A stretch of DNA of 42,769 bases from a virus, in the IMG/VR virus record IMGVR_UViG_3300042503_000853, positions 1-42,769 of that record; one strand, given 5' to 3'. Of this stretch, positions 1-9,634 are shown in pieces. The notes beneath the pieces were generated by a model. The model worked only from the letters and a program-made list of their open reading frames with translations, had not been told where the DNA came from and searched no databases. Every line of letters begins with the position of its first letter. Within the stretch, counting starts at the first letter, position 1. The position numbers and the translations under genes were made by a program.

Positions 1-127
1 CTACCGTTTTGGGTTTAGGAGTCACGGCGGTAGGTTTTGCTCCAGCTTTTGCTGGGGCTCCGTAGGACGGCCTAAACCTTTTATATGCGTCCGCCATAGC
101 TTTCCCCCCAGCGGGGCTAATAATTGC
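1..127. repeat. terminal direct repeat (left copy)
   Basis: Bases 1-127 are identical to 42643-42769. The length of 127 is a common largest k-mer of de Bruijn assemblers, so this is probably the overlap of a circular contig and not a packaged terminal repeat. A coding frame continues across the join, which supports a real circle or a circularly permuted genome. Confidence 0.93.
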
Positions 128-610
128 ACCACCAGGACCTGTCGTTGCCCGGGGAGCAGCAGTACCAGTGCCAGGTCCAGGGGCCGGTCCTGGTGCTGGC
201 ACTGATCCGGTGGAACCCTTACCATCGCCGTACATGGCTTTATACTCAGCTGCTTTGGTGGCGGTTTCTGTGTCAATGGTATCTTTTTGAGCCGTCAAAT
301 TTCCTGCAGCTGTAGCGATATCAGCTCTATACGCGGCCTCATCGTTGACCACGTTGCGTAAGTTTTGTCCACTTCGGAGCGTTCCGCTGCTTTCAGCACC
401 AGTAGCTGTATTGCGCTTTTGTTCCATATACTGAACGTCGCGTGTTCCGTATATGTTGTTTCCGGAAGCGTCCTTTTTGTAGGTAGCATTGCCGGAAGCG
501 TCAAAGGTGGCAGTGGTGGCGCGATCGTAGGCAGCGTCAAGAGCAGCCTTCTTGGCTGTTGCTGCTTCTGTCAATTGGAGCCTGAGCTGATCGTAGTAAC
601 TAACTGGCAT
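1..610 (-). CDS. putative virion/ejection-associated protein, gene crosses the circle junction
   Basis: The ATG at 610 opens a frame that runs to base 1 without a stop and continues in frame at 42642, ending with TGA at 42619-42617, for a total of 211 aa. The first half is Ala/Thr-rich and helical. The second half has a Pro/Gly/Ala-rich linker (GPAPGPGTG-like) and a basic tail ending VPKRIGGY. The stop overlaps the ATG of the next gene (TGATG). It starts inside the end of the small membrane-protein gene upstream. I do not recognise a family. Its place between the lysis genes and the ejection-protein block suggests a small virion protein, which is inference. Confidence 0.75.
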   Translation of the reverse strand, partial: MPVSYYDQLRLQLTEAATAKKAALDAAYDRATTATFDASGNATYKKDASGNNIYGTRDVQYMEQKRNTATGAESSGTLRSGQNLRNVVNDEAAYRADIATAAGNLTAQKDTIDTETATKAAEYKAMYGDGKGSTGSVPAPGPAPGPGTGTAAPRATTGPGGAIISPAGGKAMADAYKRFRPSYGAPAKAGAKPTAVTPKPKTV

Positions 611-815
611 GGTGATCCTGGTCGATATGTTTGTCAAGCTTCATGTCCATCCAAACCTGCATATCCTTGACTTCCTTTACATCGTGCTTGACTGACTGGA
701 TAAGGTCAACAGCTTGGCCGTGTTGATTAGTGTTGCGCTTGTCCAATCTATATAATACCCACATAAGTGGTCCCGATATAAGGGCCACCAGGAGAGCAGA
801 CCAAGCAGCAGTCAT
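600..815 (-). CDS. small single-span membrane protein, holin or spanin-like candidate
   Basis: This 71-aa product (ATG at 815; a TTG at 845 would add 10 residues) has one N-terminal hydrophobic helix, about residues 5-25, followed by a charged, probably coiled-coil tail rich in Lys, Asp and His. It directly follows the M15 endolysin gene, whose stop is at 818-820, and overlaps the next gene start by 11 nt. Small membrane proteins next to endolysins are often holins, pinholins or endolysin-release helpers. The 89-aa protein at 1335-1604 is the stronger holin candidate, so the roles cannot be settled from sequence. Confidence 0.65.
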   Translation of the reverse strand: MTAAWSALLVALISGPLMWVLYRLDKRNTNQHGQAVDLIQSVKHDVKEVKDMQVWMDMKLDKHIDQDHHAS

Positions 816-817
816 GA

Positions 818-1345
818 TCAGCCAGGCTTGGGGAGTGCTCGCCAAGCAGCTTCAAAGCGCTCAGGGTCGTCGGCCATTGCAGGCTCAAGCTCTAGATGCA
901 ACCACTTCCCCCCAAAAGATCCAGCGTTATCGAACTCGGTGAACAATTTTTCCCCAGCCTTCCCCTCCCCGCGACTGCACCTAAAACCGCGACCATACCC
1001 GGGCTTGCCGTCCTTGACGTTTTTGTCAAAGGCGTAGTCGTGAATCTCGACGATGCCGAGTTCCTTGGTGTACTGGAGAAACCAGTCGTACATCTGTACT
1101 CCAACCTTGCGGTCGTCATAGCCAATGTCAACGGCAGCACCTGTAGCGTGGACGCTAAGCCACTTCTCCATGCCGGGGTCCTTGGCAGTCTTGCCTGCGG
1201 TGTGAGAATTTCTCATCAACCGCGAAGCGTAGATTCCTAGGTTCTTAGTCTTCCAGCGGCGGTTACAGAGGTCGGCCAGCTTCTCCGTCCCAGGACGGGC
1301 TTTACCATGGTCTTTCGCAGGATAGTAGGGATACTTACGCGGCAC
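818..1345 (-). CDS. endolysin, peptidase M15 family (VanY / L-Ala-D-Glu peptidase-like)
   Basis: This 175-aa zinc peptidase is predicted to cut peptidoglycan stem or cross-link peptides at host lysis. It carries the M15 signature SxHxxGxAxD as S64-V-H66-A-T-G69-A-A-V-D73 and a C-terminal W148-L-H150-L-E motif. H66, D73 and H150 are the expected zinc ligands. No signal peptide or separate cell-wall-binding domain is visible, so export should need a holin, and a holin-like gene lies just upstream. The GTG start overlaps the end of that gene by 11 nt. The family call is strong; the exact bond cut is not known. Confidence 0.9.
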   Translation of the reverse strand: MPRKYPYYPAKDHGKARPGTEKLADLCNRRWKTKNLGIYASRLMRNSHTAGKTAKDPGMEKWLSVHATGAAVDIGYDDRKVGVQMYDWFLQYTKELGIVEIHDYAFDKNVKDGKPGYGRGFRCSRGEGKAGEKLFTEFDNAGSFGGKWLHLELEPAMADDPERFEAAWRALPKPG

Positions 1346-1604
1346 TGTGCTTGTCCCGGTCTACGCCAAATGCCTTGTCAACTTCAGCTTTGGTGAGCTT
1401 GCCGTCGCTAAGAGCCTTGCTGAGATCGTAAACAACCAAAGCCACGGCAGCGCCACCAGCCTGAAGAGCCTTGTACCAAAGGGGAACGCTGATATCCTTA
1501 GCAAATGCGTCGATAACCGACGAACCAGTGATGATGCCAAGCGAGCTGGATACAAACAGGGCGATCAGGCGGGTAGCTACATCTTTGACAACTTGAAGGT
1601 TCAT
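1335..1604 (-). CDS. putative holin
   Basis: This 89-aa protein has two hydrophobic segments (about residues 9-31 and 43-62) and a polar C-terminus containing DGKLTKAEVDKAF, which resembles an EF-hand-like loop found at the end of some actinophage holins. It sits immediately before the M15 endolysin, as expected for a lysis pair. I chose the ATG at 1604 over longer forms. A GATAAT-like -10 at 1616-1611 would place transcription start almost on this ATG, so a leaderless transcript is possible. The holin call rests on topology and context, not on a sequence match. Confidence 0.68.
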   Translation of the reverse strand: MNLQVVKDVATRLIALFVSSSLGIITGSSVIDAFAKDISVPLWYKALQAGGAAVALVVYDLSKALSDGKLTKAEVDKAFGVDRDKHSAA

Positions 1605-1636
1605 AGGGCAATTATCCCATATATAGTAGCGTATTG

Positions 1637-1828
1637 CTACAAGCCTGCTGCCGCCCACAAGGCATCGATCTGAACCTGCATCTGAGAGATTCGGTCTTCC
1701 AGGGAAACGATGTTTTCCCGCAAGGCCGCAGCGTACTCTTCGTAGCTTTGAGTTTGATCGTTCTTGAGCACGTAAGCCAGCTCATAGGCCTGGCGTGGGT
1801 GACGCCACACAATCTCAATTGGGTTCAT
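1637..1828 (-). CDS. small coiled-coil protein
   Basis: This 63-aa product (begins MNPIEIVWRHPRQAYELAYV) is mostly charged and helical, with a likely coiled coil from about residue 28 to 56 (ENIVSLEDRISQMQVQIDAL). Its ATG overlaps the stop of the upstream 616-aa structural gene (ATGA at 1828-1825), so translation is probably coupled. Its position between the tail and lysis genes fits a small virion or chaperone-like component. I do not recognise a family. Confidence 0.72.
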   Translation of the reverse strand: MNPIEIVWRHPRQAYELAYVLKNDQTQSYEEYAAALRENIVSLEDRISQMQVQIDALWAAAGL

Positions 1829-3675
1829 CGCGAATCTCCTTCAATCCAAACACGCTTAATCCTAAAGCCGGAAAATTTAATAGACACATTGTGCTTGTAA
1901 CCATAGCCCATGTTGTCTGAATCAAACCGCAGGATACGTGTAGCAGTAACACGTTTGTAAGGATTGGCGTTTGCGTAGGGTGCCGTCTTGACTTCTGCGG
2001 GTGTGAAAGCGGTGGTATTGGGAATGCTAGCAAGGGCTTGAGAAAAGACACGATCGCTAGAAATAAAATTGAGATTAGGGTCGTAAGCAACATCTTCCGG
2101 AGCGCCGTTAATAACTGTGACTGTCATTTCTGCGTCGCCGGAAAAATCGCCATAATTAATATAATCTAAATCAAGAGTTGCTTCAACATAAATGCGGCGG
2201 ATGGTAGAAGCTTTTTGGTCATCCACTGGGGACAGAATAAGCGTACCTTCAGTTAACGCATCAAAAGTAGTGTTGTCATCCCCGGCATAGTCATGGCCAG
2301 CGTTTACTTGTTGCTGAAACCAAACACCAAAAGAAATAGACTTGTAACGCGCAAAAGCTTCTGCGCCAAACCCGCTGGTTGTAATATTGGAAGCAATCTG
2401 CATAAACACCATTGCGTTGGGCGGAAACCCAAAAACAGCGGACGGAGTTTGATAGTTGTTTACAGCGCTATAACGCCTGATAAATTTATCGTTTTGAGAC
2501 ACCCCTTCGATTGGGGCAGAATAAAAATTGAGCGAATCGCTTTTGATTCTTAGCCAGTCTCCAAACCTGTTTCTAATCAAAGCGTAAAAACCGCCAGCAC
2601 CAAACTCGCTTACTGAGTATGTACATACAACGTCGCCATTGGACGATGCAGCAAGAGAAGGTGGTGTTACGTGATCAATGTTTGCATAAGGAGAAACAAA
2701 GGCGCGTCCAAGGTTTTGGTACGCAGCAACACCAACCTGCTGGCCGGACAGATAGTTAACGTTTGCATAATACGGTTCCGTCAATCTTGACAAATAGAAC
2801 ATCGTATTGGACTGAGAAACAATTGAAGAATAATCAGTATTCAATGGGTAAACAGCATCAGAAACCTGGCGGACAGCTGCCGTAGCCCCCAATACTCCCG
2901 TAATGGAATAGATGGCGTTTGGTTTGATAACCAGCAAATCGTCATATCTCGGGATTACCCAAGTAACGCCGTTATTCGAATAGCCTGGAGCAATGAAATC
3001 TAAAGTAAGCCAGCTGCTAAAATTCAATGCTTCAGAATAGTAAACGTAATCAGTCGTAGAAGACCATGCAACCATTCGTGCATTCCAAACGGTGATCCCG
3101 TCAACGCTCGTGATACCCGAAGGAAGTGTGATTGTGGTCATAGCCGCTGGGTTAATTGCGTCCCAGTTGCCAGTGCCGGTAAATCTGTAAATCTTGTCTT
3201 TTGAACCTACGTAAGCATAAATTTGCCCGCTTTCATTGGTTGTGAAAACGTTTGTGATTGTGAAATTGTTTGTGAGGCTTACAGCGTCGCTTGAATTGAT
3301 CTCACAGTTTTGAGTAGGGTCTGATGGGTTTCCCCAGCGAAGGCGGTACATTTTAAACGTGGTGGTTGAAGTACCAATAAATTGAACAGCAAAATAAATG
3401 TAATCACCACCTTGAACGGCGGGCGTCACAAAAGTATTGACCGATGCACCACCGTCAATGTACAAAGAATCGTTTTGAATAACAATTCCTGTATCGTGTT
3501 CGCCGGGAGCGTTTAAAGGGATTTGCTGGACCGCATTGGTAGCTACTACAGATCCGTCGTTTAATGATACGGCTACGTTTTCGCCAGTAAAAGTAGATCG
3601 TGGCTGACGGTTGTCGTTCTCCCCAACAAAGTACCCGCCGGTAAAGTCATCCCATGTAGAAGTAAAGGCTGGCAT
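1825..3675 (-). CDS. tail structural protein, possibly tail-tube/stabilisation (T7 gp12-like role)
   Basis: This large 616-aa protein is rich in beta-strands with repeated aromatic Tyr/Phe/Trp and Gly turns. Examples are YIYFAVQFIG, YRFTGTG and YVYYSEALNF, suggesting a beta-propeller or beta-sandwich virion protein. It follows a P22/T7-type tail adaptor, the usual order for the tail nozzle or stabilisation protein in podoviruses. The start is the ATG at 3675, which overlaps the adaptor stop (TAATG); a GTG nine bases upstream is less likely. The gene is somewhat more AT-rich than its neighbours. The structural role is well supported by context; the precise name is inference. Confidence 0.72.
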   Translation of the reverse strand: MPAFTSTWDDFTGGYFVGENDNRQPRSTFTGENVAVSLNDGSVVATNAVQQIPLNAPGEHDTGIVIQNDSLYIDGGASVNTFVTPAVQGGDYIYFAVQFIGTSTTTFKMYRLRWGNPSDPTQNCEINSSDAVSLTNNFTITNVFTTNESGQIYAYVGSKDKIYRFTGTGNWDAINPAAMTTITLPSGITSVDGITVWNARMVAWSSTTDYVYYSEALNFSSWLTLDFIAPGYSNNGVTWVIPRYDDLLVIKPNAIYSITGVLGATAAVRQVSDAVYPLNTDYSSIVSQSNTMFYLSRLTEPYYANVNYLSGQQVGVAAYQNLGRAFVSPYANIDHVTPPSLAASSNGDVVCTYSVSEFGAGGFYALIRNRFGDWLRIKSDSLNFYSAPIEGVSQNDKFIRRYSAVNNYQTPSAVFGFPPNAMVFMQIASNITTSGFGAEAFARYKSISFGVWFQQQVNAGHDYAGDDNTTFDALTEGTLILSPVDDQKASTIRRIYVEATLDLDYINYGDFSGDAEMTVTVINGAPEDVAYDPNLNFISSDRVFSQALASIPNTTAFTPAEVKTAPYANANPYKRVTATRILRFDSDNMGYGYKHNVSIKFSGFRIKRVWIEGDSR

Positions 3676-4289
3676 TATGACCACGCAGCATGTTGATAAC
3701 CGGGGCTATACCGAATGCGGCGGGAGGTGTTCTGCTTCAAGTCATCTCGCATGGTGTCAAGGATTGACTGGTATTCAGCCTGGTAGACCGCAGCACGTCC
3801 CTCGTCCTGGCGAACCATTGCTGCAAGGTACGAGGTGTAGGCCACAATTAGAGGGTGGTGCAAAGCTGGCATGAGCGGTGTCGAATAGTCGCTCAACAGT
3901 TCCGGTTCGCTCCGGTAGTAATACAAAGTCCCGTTTTGATCGGTTGTCGGAAGAGGGTTGAGCCGAGCCTTGTTGCCGATGATCGTCCAAGCAAAGGTAG
4001 CCGTCATACGGTCAGGGTCAAGGAAATCCTCAAGCTGGACCCACATCACCGGAAGATCGTTGATAACTAGCTGGCGGGCCCGTACGAAGTCGTTAGGGAC
4101 AGTAGCCGATCCGCCTACAAAAGTCATAGCCTGAGTGTCCAACAGCCAAGGCCATTCTTTGGTAGCTGAGATAGTAGCTAGGGAGCGGTTGATCAAAGAG
4201 TCAATCGTGGTGTCCGGAAGCAAGCCGTCGCCGGAAGCAGGGATTGCTAGGCGTTGCTTTACAGCCGTACGAATTTGACCACGGTTCAT
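3675..4289 (-). CDS. head-tail adaptor / tail tubular protein A-like
   Basis: The 204-aa product starts with a helical region (MNRGQIRTAVKQRLAIP...) and has the pattern seen in podovirus adaptor proteins: an early IDSLINRSL helix, an EWPWL motif near residue 47, then a VPNDFVRARQLVI strand and a central beta region. The C-terminal half is helical and includes a stretch resembling AYTSYLAAMV. Such proteins form a ring under the portal. It lies before the large beta-rich tail protein, which matches podovirus order. The family call is by motif impression and gene order. Confidence 0.68.
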   Translation of the reverse strand: MNRGQIRTAVKQRLAIPASGDGLLPDTTIDSLINRSLATISATKEWPWLLDTQAMTFVGGSATVPNDFVRARQLVINDLPVMWVQLEDFLDPDRMTATFAWTIIGNKARLNPLPTTDQNGTLYYYRSEPELLSDYSTPLMPALHHPLIVAYTSYLAAMVRQDEGRAAVYQAEYQSILDTMRDDLKQNTSRRIRYSPGYQHAAWS

Positions 4290-4298
4290 GGGTTAATT

Positions 4299-5342
4299 CT
4301 ATCCTAATCCTAGTCCACCATCAAGGATGGACTGCTTGTTGGCAAAGAACCTGACTTGGTTGTCGTAGAACGGTTTATCTCCAGGACTGATCGGTTCGAC
4401 GTAGTAGTCGTTAAACCTTTGAATACCCGCGTTGAGCTCGGCCTGTTCTAATGCTGCAAGTCCGTAAGTGTCTTCAATTCCGTGAATTTGGAACAAAGCC
4501 GACAAGGAGGATGAGGCCATGCGCTTGAACACCATTGTCTTGATTGCGTTATCCAAAGCAGAAATGCCTGATGGTCGGACACGCGCCGTCTCACTACCTG
4601 CTAGGTAGTTACTGATTTGCATAGGGGGCAAAGAGGCTAGGGCTGCGCGTTCCTCTGTAGTGAACCCAAGGGAATCAAGGAATGTCTTAGCTGCCGTGGC
4701 CGCCTCGTCTGTGTTGTTGAATGGATCTTCGGCAAGAACCGACCATTCGTAAACAAGGCGCATAGTTTCCTGGAGCGTGCGGCCGGTTACGGGAGCAATG
4801 CTGTTGTTTACCTTTTCTTCTGCCAGTTGAGTTCTGTCACTTGCCTCTACGTAAATCAAATGCGACGTGCCGTTTAAACTAAGAAACGGTTCATAGACAA
4901 CAATCTGACTAACTTCTTGAAAGACGGAATCAAGGTTTTCTTGTTCAAAAGCTTTTGCCCCATACATGCCGCGATCGCAGCGCCAATCACCCCCGTCAAT
5001 GGCTACTGATTTTGTAAACGTGAATGTTCCGAGCCCCGAATCAAGAGGGCGGTCATAAACGTCAAAAATACGCTCAAGCGGATAAAGGTTCAGAACCTGA
5101 ACTACACCATTACAAAAGACTGTCAAATTATGGATAGGAAGCTTTTGGAATGGGTGGACCCATGCAGCCAACAGCGCCCCATCCTGAAGAACAAATACGT
5201 CAACAAAATCGACCGATTCGTTACCTGCCGGGGTTTGAACCCAAACATCTACTTCTGCTGCAAACTTAGGGAGTTTGTCAAGAACAAAAAATCCTCTGTG
5301 CGTAGACAAGATTGCTGTTGAAAATGGTTGTGTTTGGATCAT
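4299..5342 (-). CDS. putative tail or fibre-associated structural protein
   Basis: This 347-aa protein has a beta-rich N-terminal half (about residues 1-170, with WVQTPAGNESVDFVDVFVLQDG-type strands) and a helical C-terminal half. Its ATG overlaps the stop of the glycine-rich fibre gene (ATGA), so the two are probably translated together. It lies between the fibre genes and the tail adaptor. I do not recognise a family; the virion role is inferred from position. Confidence 0.68.
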   Translation of the reverse strand: MIQTQPFSTAILSTHRGFFVLDKLPKFAAEVDVWVQTPAGNESVDFVDVFVLQDGALLAAWVHPFQKLPIHNLTVFCNGVVQVLNLYPLERIFDVYDRPLDSGLGTFTFTKSVAIDGGDWRCDRGMYGAKAFEQENLDSVFQEVSQIVVYEPFLSLNGTSHLIYVEASDRTQLAEEKVNNSIAPVTGRTLQETMRLVYEWSVLAEDPFNNTDEAATAAKTFLDSLGFTTEERAALASLPPMQISNYLAGSETARVRPSGISALDNAIKTMVFKRMASSSLSALFQIHGIEDTYGLAALEQAELNAGIQRFNDYYVEPISPGDKPFYDNQVRFFANKQSILDGGLGLG

Positions 5343-6393
5343 GGTGCTCCATAGTACTGGAAATAGACCAAACCAACCACACCGGCACCATCGACTGCTT
5401 GACCGCCTGAACCGAACCCACCCCAGTTTGCGCCGTTAGAACCAACTGCTCCGGTTCCAATTTGCACAGAATATCCTCGGCCTCCCGCTCCTCCTGTGTA
5501 CGAGCCATACGTCGTTGCAGATCCATTGCCGCCGTTGCCAGGACGGAACGGTCCATCAAGAATGTCTCCTGCGTTTCCTCCGTTAGCAGCCCACCCTGCG
5601 CCACCACCATAAGAATAGTTATTGGGATCAGGGTTGCTGTTTTTGTCTAAGTTTGAATAACCAACACCGCCGGTGGTAGCTCCGTCTCCTGATCCTTGAT
5701 TGCCGCCATTGCCGCCATATGGTGGGTTGTATGCACCAGCTGCACCACCACCAGCCGACAAGGTTGTCCAGTTGGTGCCGCTAATTGATGTAGCCCCACC
5801 AGCTGCTCGACCACCGCCACCGGCACCAACCGCAACGGTTAAGCCTTGATTTGCACCACTTGAAAAGGCGCGCGAAGAAAGAGCACGGTAACCGCCAGCA
5901 CCGCCACCGCCCATACCGGCACCGCCACCGCCACCGCATATAAAGATGTTGTAAATGCTCGCCGCAATAGGGCTTCCACCAGTAGGCGTAACGGTAGGGA
6001 TGCTAACAGAGTACGAACCAGCAGTACCGTTTGCGTATGGAAGCAAACGCCATGTTGTGAACGTTGTAGTCCCTGATGTTTGTGTACCAACAGAGTTTGT
6101 AGCTACGGCGCGGACATCGTAAATCGTGCCGGTAGAGTTGTTGATTTCAAGACCAGTTTGATTACTAAAAACGTTTTGACTGGTGCTTCCAATTATCCCA
6201 GTAATTGTTGCTCCGTTAGTCCAGCTGGATTCAGAGCTTTTTTTGTATTGAAATTGTACGCTTGTTGTATAGCCATTGGGGTTAACTACAGCATTAAACG
6301 TTGCCCTAGATTCGTTAAAGTTTGTCGTGGAACTGATGGTAATCGCTGGCAAAAGCGTAATTCCTGCGCCCATGAACCCGTGCCTGATGGGCA

Positions 6394-6394
<1 letters not shown>
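5339..6394 (-). CDS. glycine-rich tail fibre / receptor-binding protein
   Basis: This 351-aa protein has two parts. Residues about 15-120 look like a fibronectin type III-like beta domain (FNAVVNPNGYTTSVQFQYK, YDVRAVATNSVG). Residues about 150-345 are a glycine-rich lattice with GGGGGAG runs, alternating with Asn, Ser and aromatic residues. Glycine-rich sandwiches of this type are used as receptor-binding tips in other phages, such as the T4-like distal adhesin gp38. Its start overlaps the stop of the collagen-like gene (TAATG). It ends YFQYYGAP, also typical of a fibre tip. Host-range function is likely but unproven. Confidence 0.8.
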
Positions 6395-7316
<922 letters not shown>

Positions 7317-7317
<1 letters not shown>

Positions 7318-7658
7318 TAAGTCCTCGTAACGTCAGGCAAGACAACAAAGGAACCGGAAAGAATGGTAGTGATAATCCCGGAAGCGTTTTCCTGGAGATC
7401 CCAATAATAGTTCTGTGGTTCAAGAACGGCTGTACTTGCGGCAGACATAACTAGCTGAAGAGTACCAGCTGCACCGCTAATAATTGTGCAGGTAAAGGTG
7501 GCCGCTGGAGTAGGGTCGTCATAGTTCTGACGAACCATAGATGTGTATACGCGGCCAGTAATGTTAATGGGCGTTGTGCCGTTAGTGGTCATTGTGACGC
7601 CGACAGTCAGCGTATCCCCACGTGTTACTACAAGATCCTGCTCTGCTGGAACTGCCAT
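7317..7658 (-). CDS. fibre-attachment protein, BppU N-terminal-like
   Basis: This 113-aa beta-rich protein begins [16 protein letters not shown] and resembles the small domain used to anchor fibres or receptor-binding proteins (BppU_N-like: a TRGDT start, strands with [10 protein letters not shown] and a YYWDLQ motif near the end). Its stop overlaps the collagen-like gene start (TAATG), and its own ATG overlaps the stop of a 56-aa membrane protein gene. It probably forms the base of the fibre. The family assignment is moderate. Confidence 0.68.
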
Positions 7659-7828
7659 TAATCATCTACTCCAACGCCAAATGCGATAGCCACAACACTA
7701 ACACCTAACGTAGCAGCGCTGATGTACAATGCTTTACTGAGGGCGTCTCCTGACAGGGTAATTAATACCATACCTGTTCCGGAGGCCCAAATCAGCAGAG
7801 ATAAGATAGCACCAAAATACTTACGCAT
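7658..7828 (-). CDS. 56-aa membrane protein with two hydrophobic segments
   Basis: A short frame from ATG 7828 to TAA 7658 encodes MRKYFGAILSLLIWASG... with two likely transmembrane helices (about residues 5-24 and 33-52) joined by a short SGDALSK loop and ending GVGVDD. The TAATG overlap with the next gene shows it belongs to the operon. Its size and topology are those of a small holin or antiholin, but it lies inside the fibre module far from the endolysin, so function is uncertain. Confidence 0.62.
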   Translation of the reverse strand: MRKYFGAILSLLIWASGTGMVLITLSGDALSKALYISAATLGVSVVAIAFGVGVDD

Positions 7829-7840
7829 TGCTAGATTTTA

Positions 7841-8845
7841 TCATTTCCGGCGAATTGCTGCAGGAGCTACGCTCATAGCTATGCCGATAGCAATCAAACT
7901 GCGGCGCTCGCCTACAGGCACTGTAGAGCCCACAGGGACGTAGGAATCGACCTGACCGCCGAAGATGTTGATTTCCTCTTCAAACGCCTCACGGACCGCC
8001 TCAGGGGCCGATTGGACGGCTACAACTAGTTCTTCCAACTGAGTATCAGAAAGCTCTTCGATTTCCAACGCAGCAAAGACCTCGGTGGCCTGTTCCTCAG
8101 TTGCTTCCGCCAGGGCTTCCTGGCTTGTTGCAATTTCCGCGGCCTGATCCGCAGTCACCACTGGGGGTATCACTACCGGGGGTGCTGTCGTCGTAGTCTC
8201 GGGCACTGTCGTTGTCGTGCTTGTAGTGGTTGTGGTTGTGGCAGGGACAGTCGTAGTCGTGGCAGGCACAGTCACTGGCGCTGCAGTAGTAGTAGGAATC
8301 GTCGTCGGAATTGTGGTAGTTTGAGGCCATGTCGTTGTCGTCTCCGGAATCGTGGTGGTAGTAGTTGTGGTGGTGGTTGTAGATGTTGTGGTTGTTTGAG
8401 GTAGCTCCGTGGTTGTTGTTGGTGGGAGCGTTGTCGTGGTGGTCGTTGAAGAAGTCGTAGTTGACGCAGGGATACCATTAAAGGTTAGCTCGTAGCTGAC
8501 GTTCCACTGCACCCCGTCACGCCACACATCGGGCTGGTGGCAGCATGTACCCGCGCGCAGGCGATATCTGCCGGGTTGCACTTCCATGGAGATGTAGGAC
8601 TGCAAACCCCTGTAATCGTCATTGGTGTAGAGAAGGGTACCCTGCTCGTCGTACAGCCACAACTGGGGATCGGAGTTGCTGCTCTCCATCATGAAGGTCT
8701 CGGCAATAAACTGCGTCGGTTCGGTGTACTCAAACCAAAAGTCTGTAGGCCTGGTAATTACCGGATTTTCAGCTTTTGCTTGTGAAGATAAAAGAAAAAA
8801 GCTTAGGAAGAATAGGGAAACAAAAAGTCTAAAGCTTTTGAGCAT
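7841..8845 (-). CDS. secreted Thr-rich protein with PPC-like domain and C-terminal membrane segment
   Basis: This 334-aa protein starts with a signal peptide (residues 1-25, hydrophobic core then AKA). Residues 26-125 resemble a bacterial pre-peptidase C-terminal (PPC) beta-sandwich: SDPQLWLYDEQGTLLYTNDD then a PGRYRLRAG strand. Residues about 127-222 are a Thr/Pro linker of TTTT and VPETTTT units. Residues 228-300 are acidic and helical, and the end (SLIAIGIAMSVAPAA, then RRK) could be a membrane anchor. An exported, surface-type protein inside the virion operon is unusual. It may modify the infected cell surface, for example to exclude other phages. The Thr linker style is common in Acidimicrobiia. 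Confidence 0.82.
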   Translation of the reverse strand: MLKSFRLFVSLFFLSFFLLSSQAKAENPVITRPTDFWFEYTEPTQFIAETFMMESSNSDPQLWLYDEQGTLLYTNDDYRGLQSYISMEVQPGRYRLRAGTCCHQPDVWRDGVQWNVSYELTFNGIPASTTTSSTTTTTTLPPTTTTELPQTTTTSTTTTTTTTTTIPETTTTWPQTTTIPTTIPTTTAAPVTVPATTTTVPATTTTTTSTTTTVPETTTTAPPVVIPPVVTADQAAEIATSQEALAEATEEQATEVFAALEIEELSDTQLEELVVAVQSAPEAVREAFEEEINIFGGQVDSYVPVGSTVPVGERRSLIAIGIAMSVAPAAIRRK

Positions 8846-8848
8846 CTA

Positions 8849-9151
8849 CTAGATTAGCATAATGCCGATCGTCGGAGTACCCGTACTGATAATACTAACT
8901 ACAGCCCCGCCACCATTCCACGGAATATCAATGTACCCAGGATTTCCGTGAACCGTTACGTACGTATTGTCGCCACCAACGGTAGGTGTAGCTGGTGTTA
9001 AACCAGTGCTGGCTAGAGTTACATAGGCATGAGAAGTACCGGCCGTAGTAACAAAACGCAAAGCGTTACCTGTTCCAGTAAGGGTAACGGTATCTACCGT
9101 GTTTGCCACTAGCGTGATGTACTTGGATTGAGAAGATGAGTATGTTGCCAT
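8849..9151 (-). CDS. small beta-rich virion protein
   Basis: This 100-aa product is nearly all beta-strand, rich in Thr, Gly and Val (VDTVTLTGTGNALRFV, then an AYVTLAS strand), ending in a hydrophobic PTIGIMLI. The ATG overlaps the upstream stop (TAATG). It sits among capsid and tail genes and has the look of a decoration or head-fibre protein. I do not recognise a named family. Confidence 0.7.
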   Translation of the reverse strand: MATYSSSQSKYITLVANTVDTVTLTGTGNALRFVTTAGTSHAYVTLASTGLTPATPTVGGDNTYVTVHGNPGYIDIPWNGGGAVVSIISTGTPTIGIMLI

Positions 9152-9612
9152 TATTTGAGTCCGTTATTCATTGAGTATTGACGTTTGGTGCCACCTTCAA
9201 GGTGACCGATATCTTTAATGATAGCAAAGTGCATCTTGTCAGCGAGTTCTTCTGCCTTATCGCGTTGTGCTGAGTCTTCTGCAGCACGGGCAGCACGGTT
9301 CTTCTTCTGAATGTCCTCAATCAAGCGGTGGCCTTTTTGCCAGTCGCCTTCAATGAGCTTCACAATAAGAGAGTGATCGCAGCGCGGGGAAGAGCACGCA
9401 ATGTAAGGCGTGTTTTGGCCGTCGATTAGCCATACTTCAAAGTGCTGCGTAAGAGGGTTAAACAGGATACTGGCAGTCGGATCACCGCGCCAGCCTGATT
9501 CGTCTCCCTTGCGGATTCGTTCCGAGATGTTGTACACATCGGTGGAAATCTCAGCCCATCCGTCCGAGCCTGGGATGTGTTGTCCCAAAATGTCATGAGC
9601 TCTTAAATCCAT
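9151..9612 (-). CDS. conserved phage protein of unknown function, capsid region
   Basis: This 153-aa protein has a mixed N-terminal half with a likely metal-binding or structural pair (ACSSPRCDH near residues 72-80) and a long charged helix in the C-terminal half (residues about 105-130). The start has a clear Shine-Dalgarno (CTAGGAGAACATT before ATG). A strong hairpin lies just upstream of it, between this gene and the previous one. No function can be assigned. Confidence 0.72.
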   Translation of the reverse strand: MDLRAHDILGQHIPGSDGWAEISTDVYNISERIRKGDESGWRGDPTASILFNPLTQHFEVWLIDGQNTPYIACSSPRCDHSLIVKLIEGDWQKGHRLIEDIQKKNRAARAAEDSAQRDKAEELADKMHFAIIKDIGHLEGGTKRQYSMNNGLK

Positions 9613-9634
9613 AATGTTCTCCTAGATGATGCCA

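Noticed and set aside
8130-8465. CRISPR-like or microsatellite array
   Set aside because: The periodic DNA simply encodes the Thr-rich linker. There are no regular spacers and the frame is kept.
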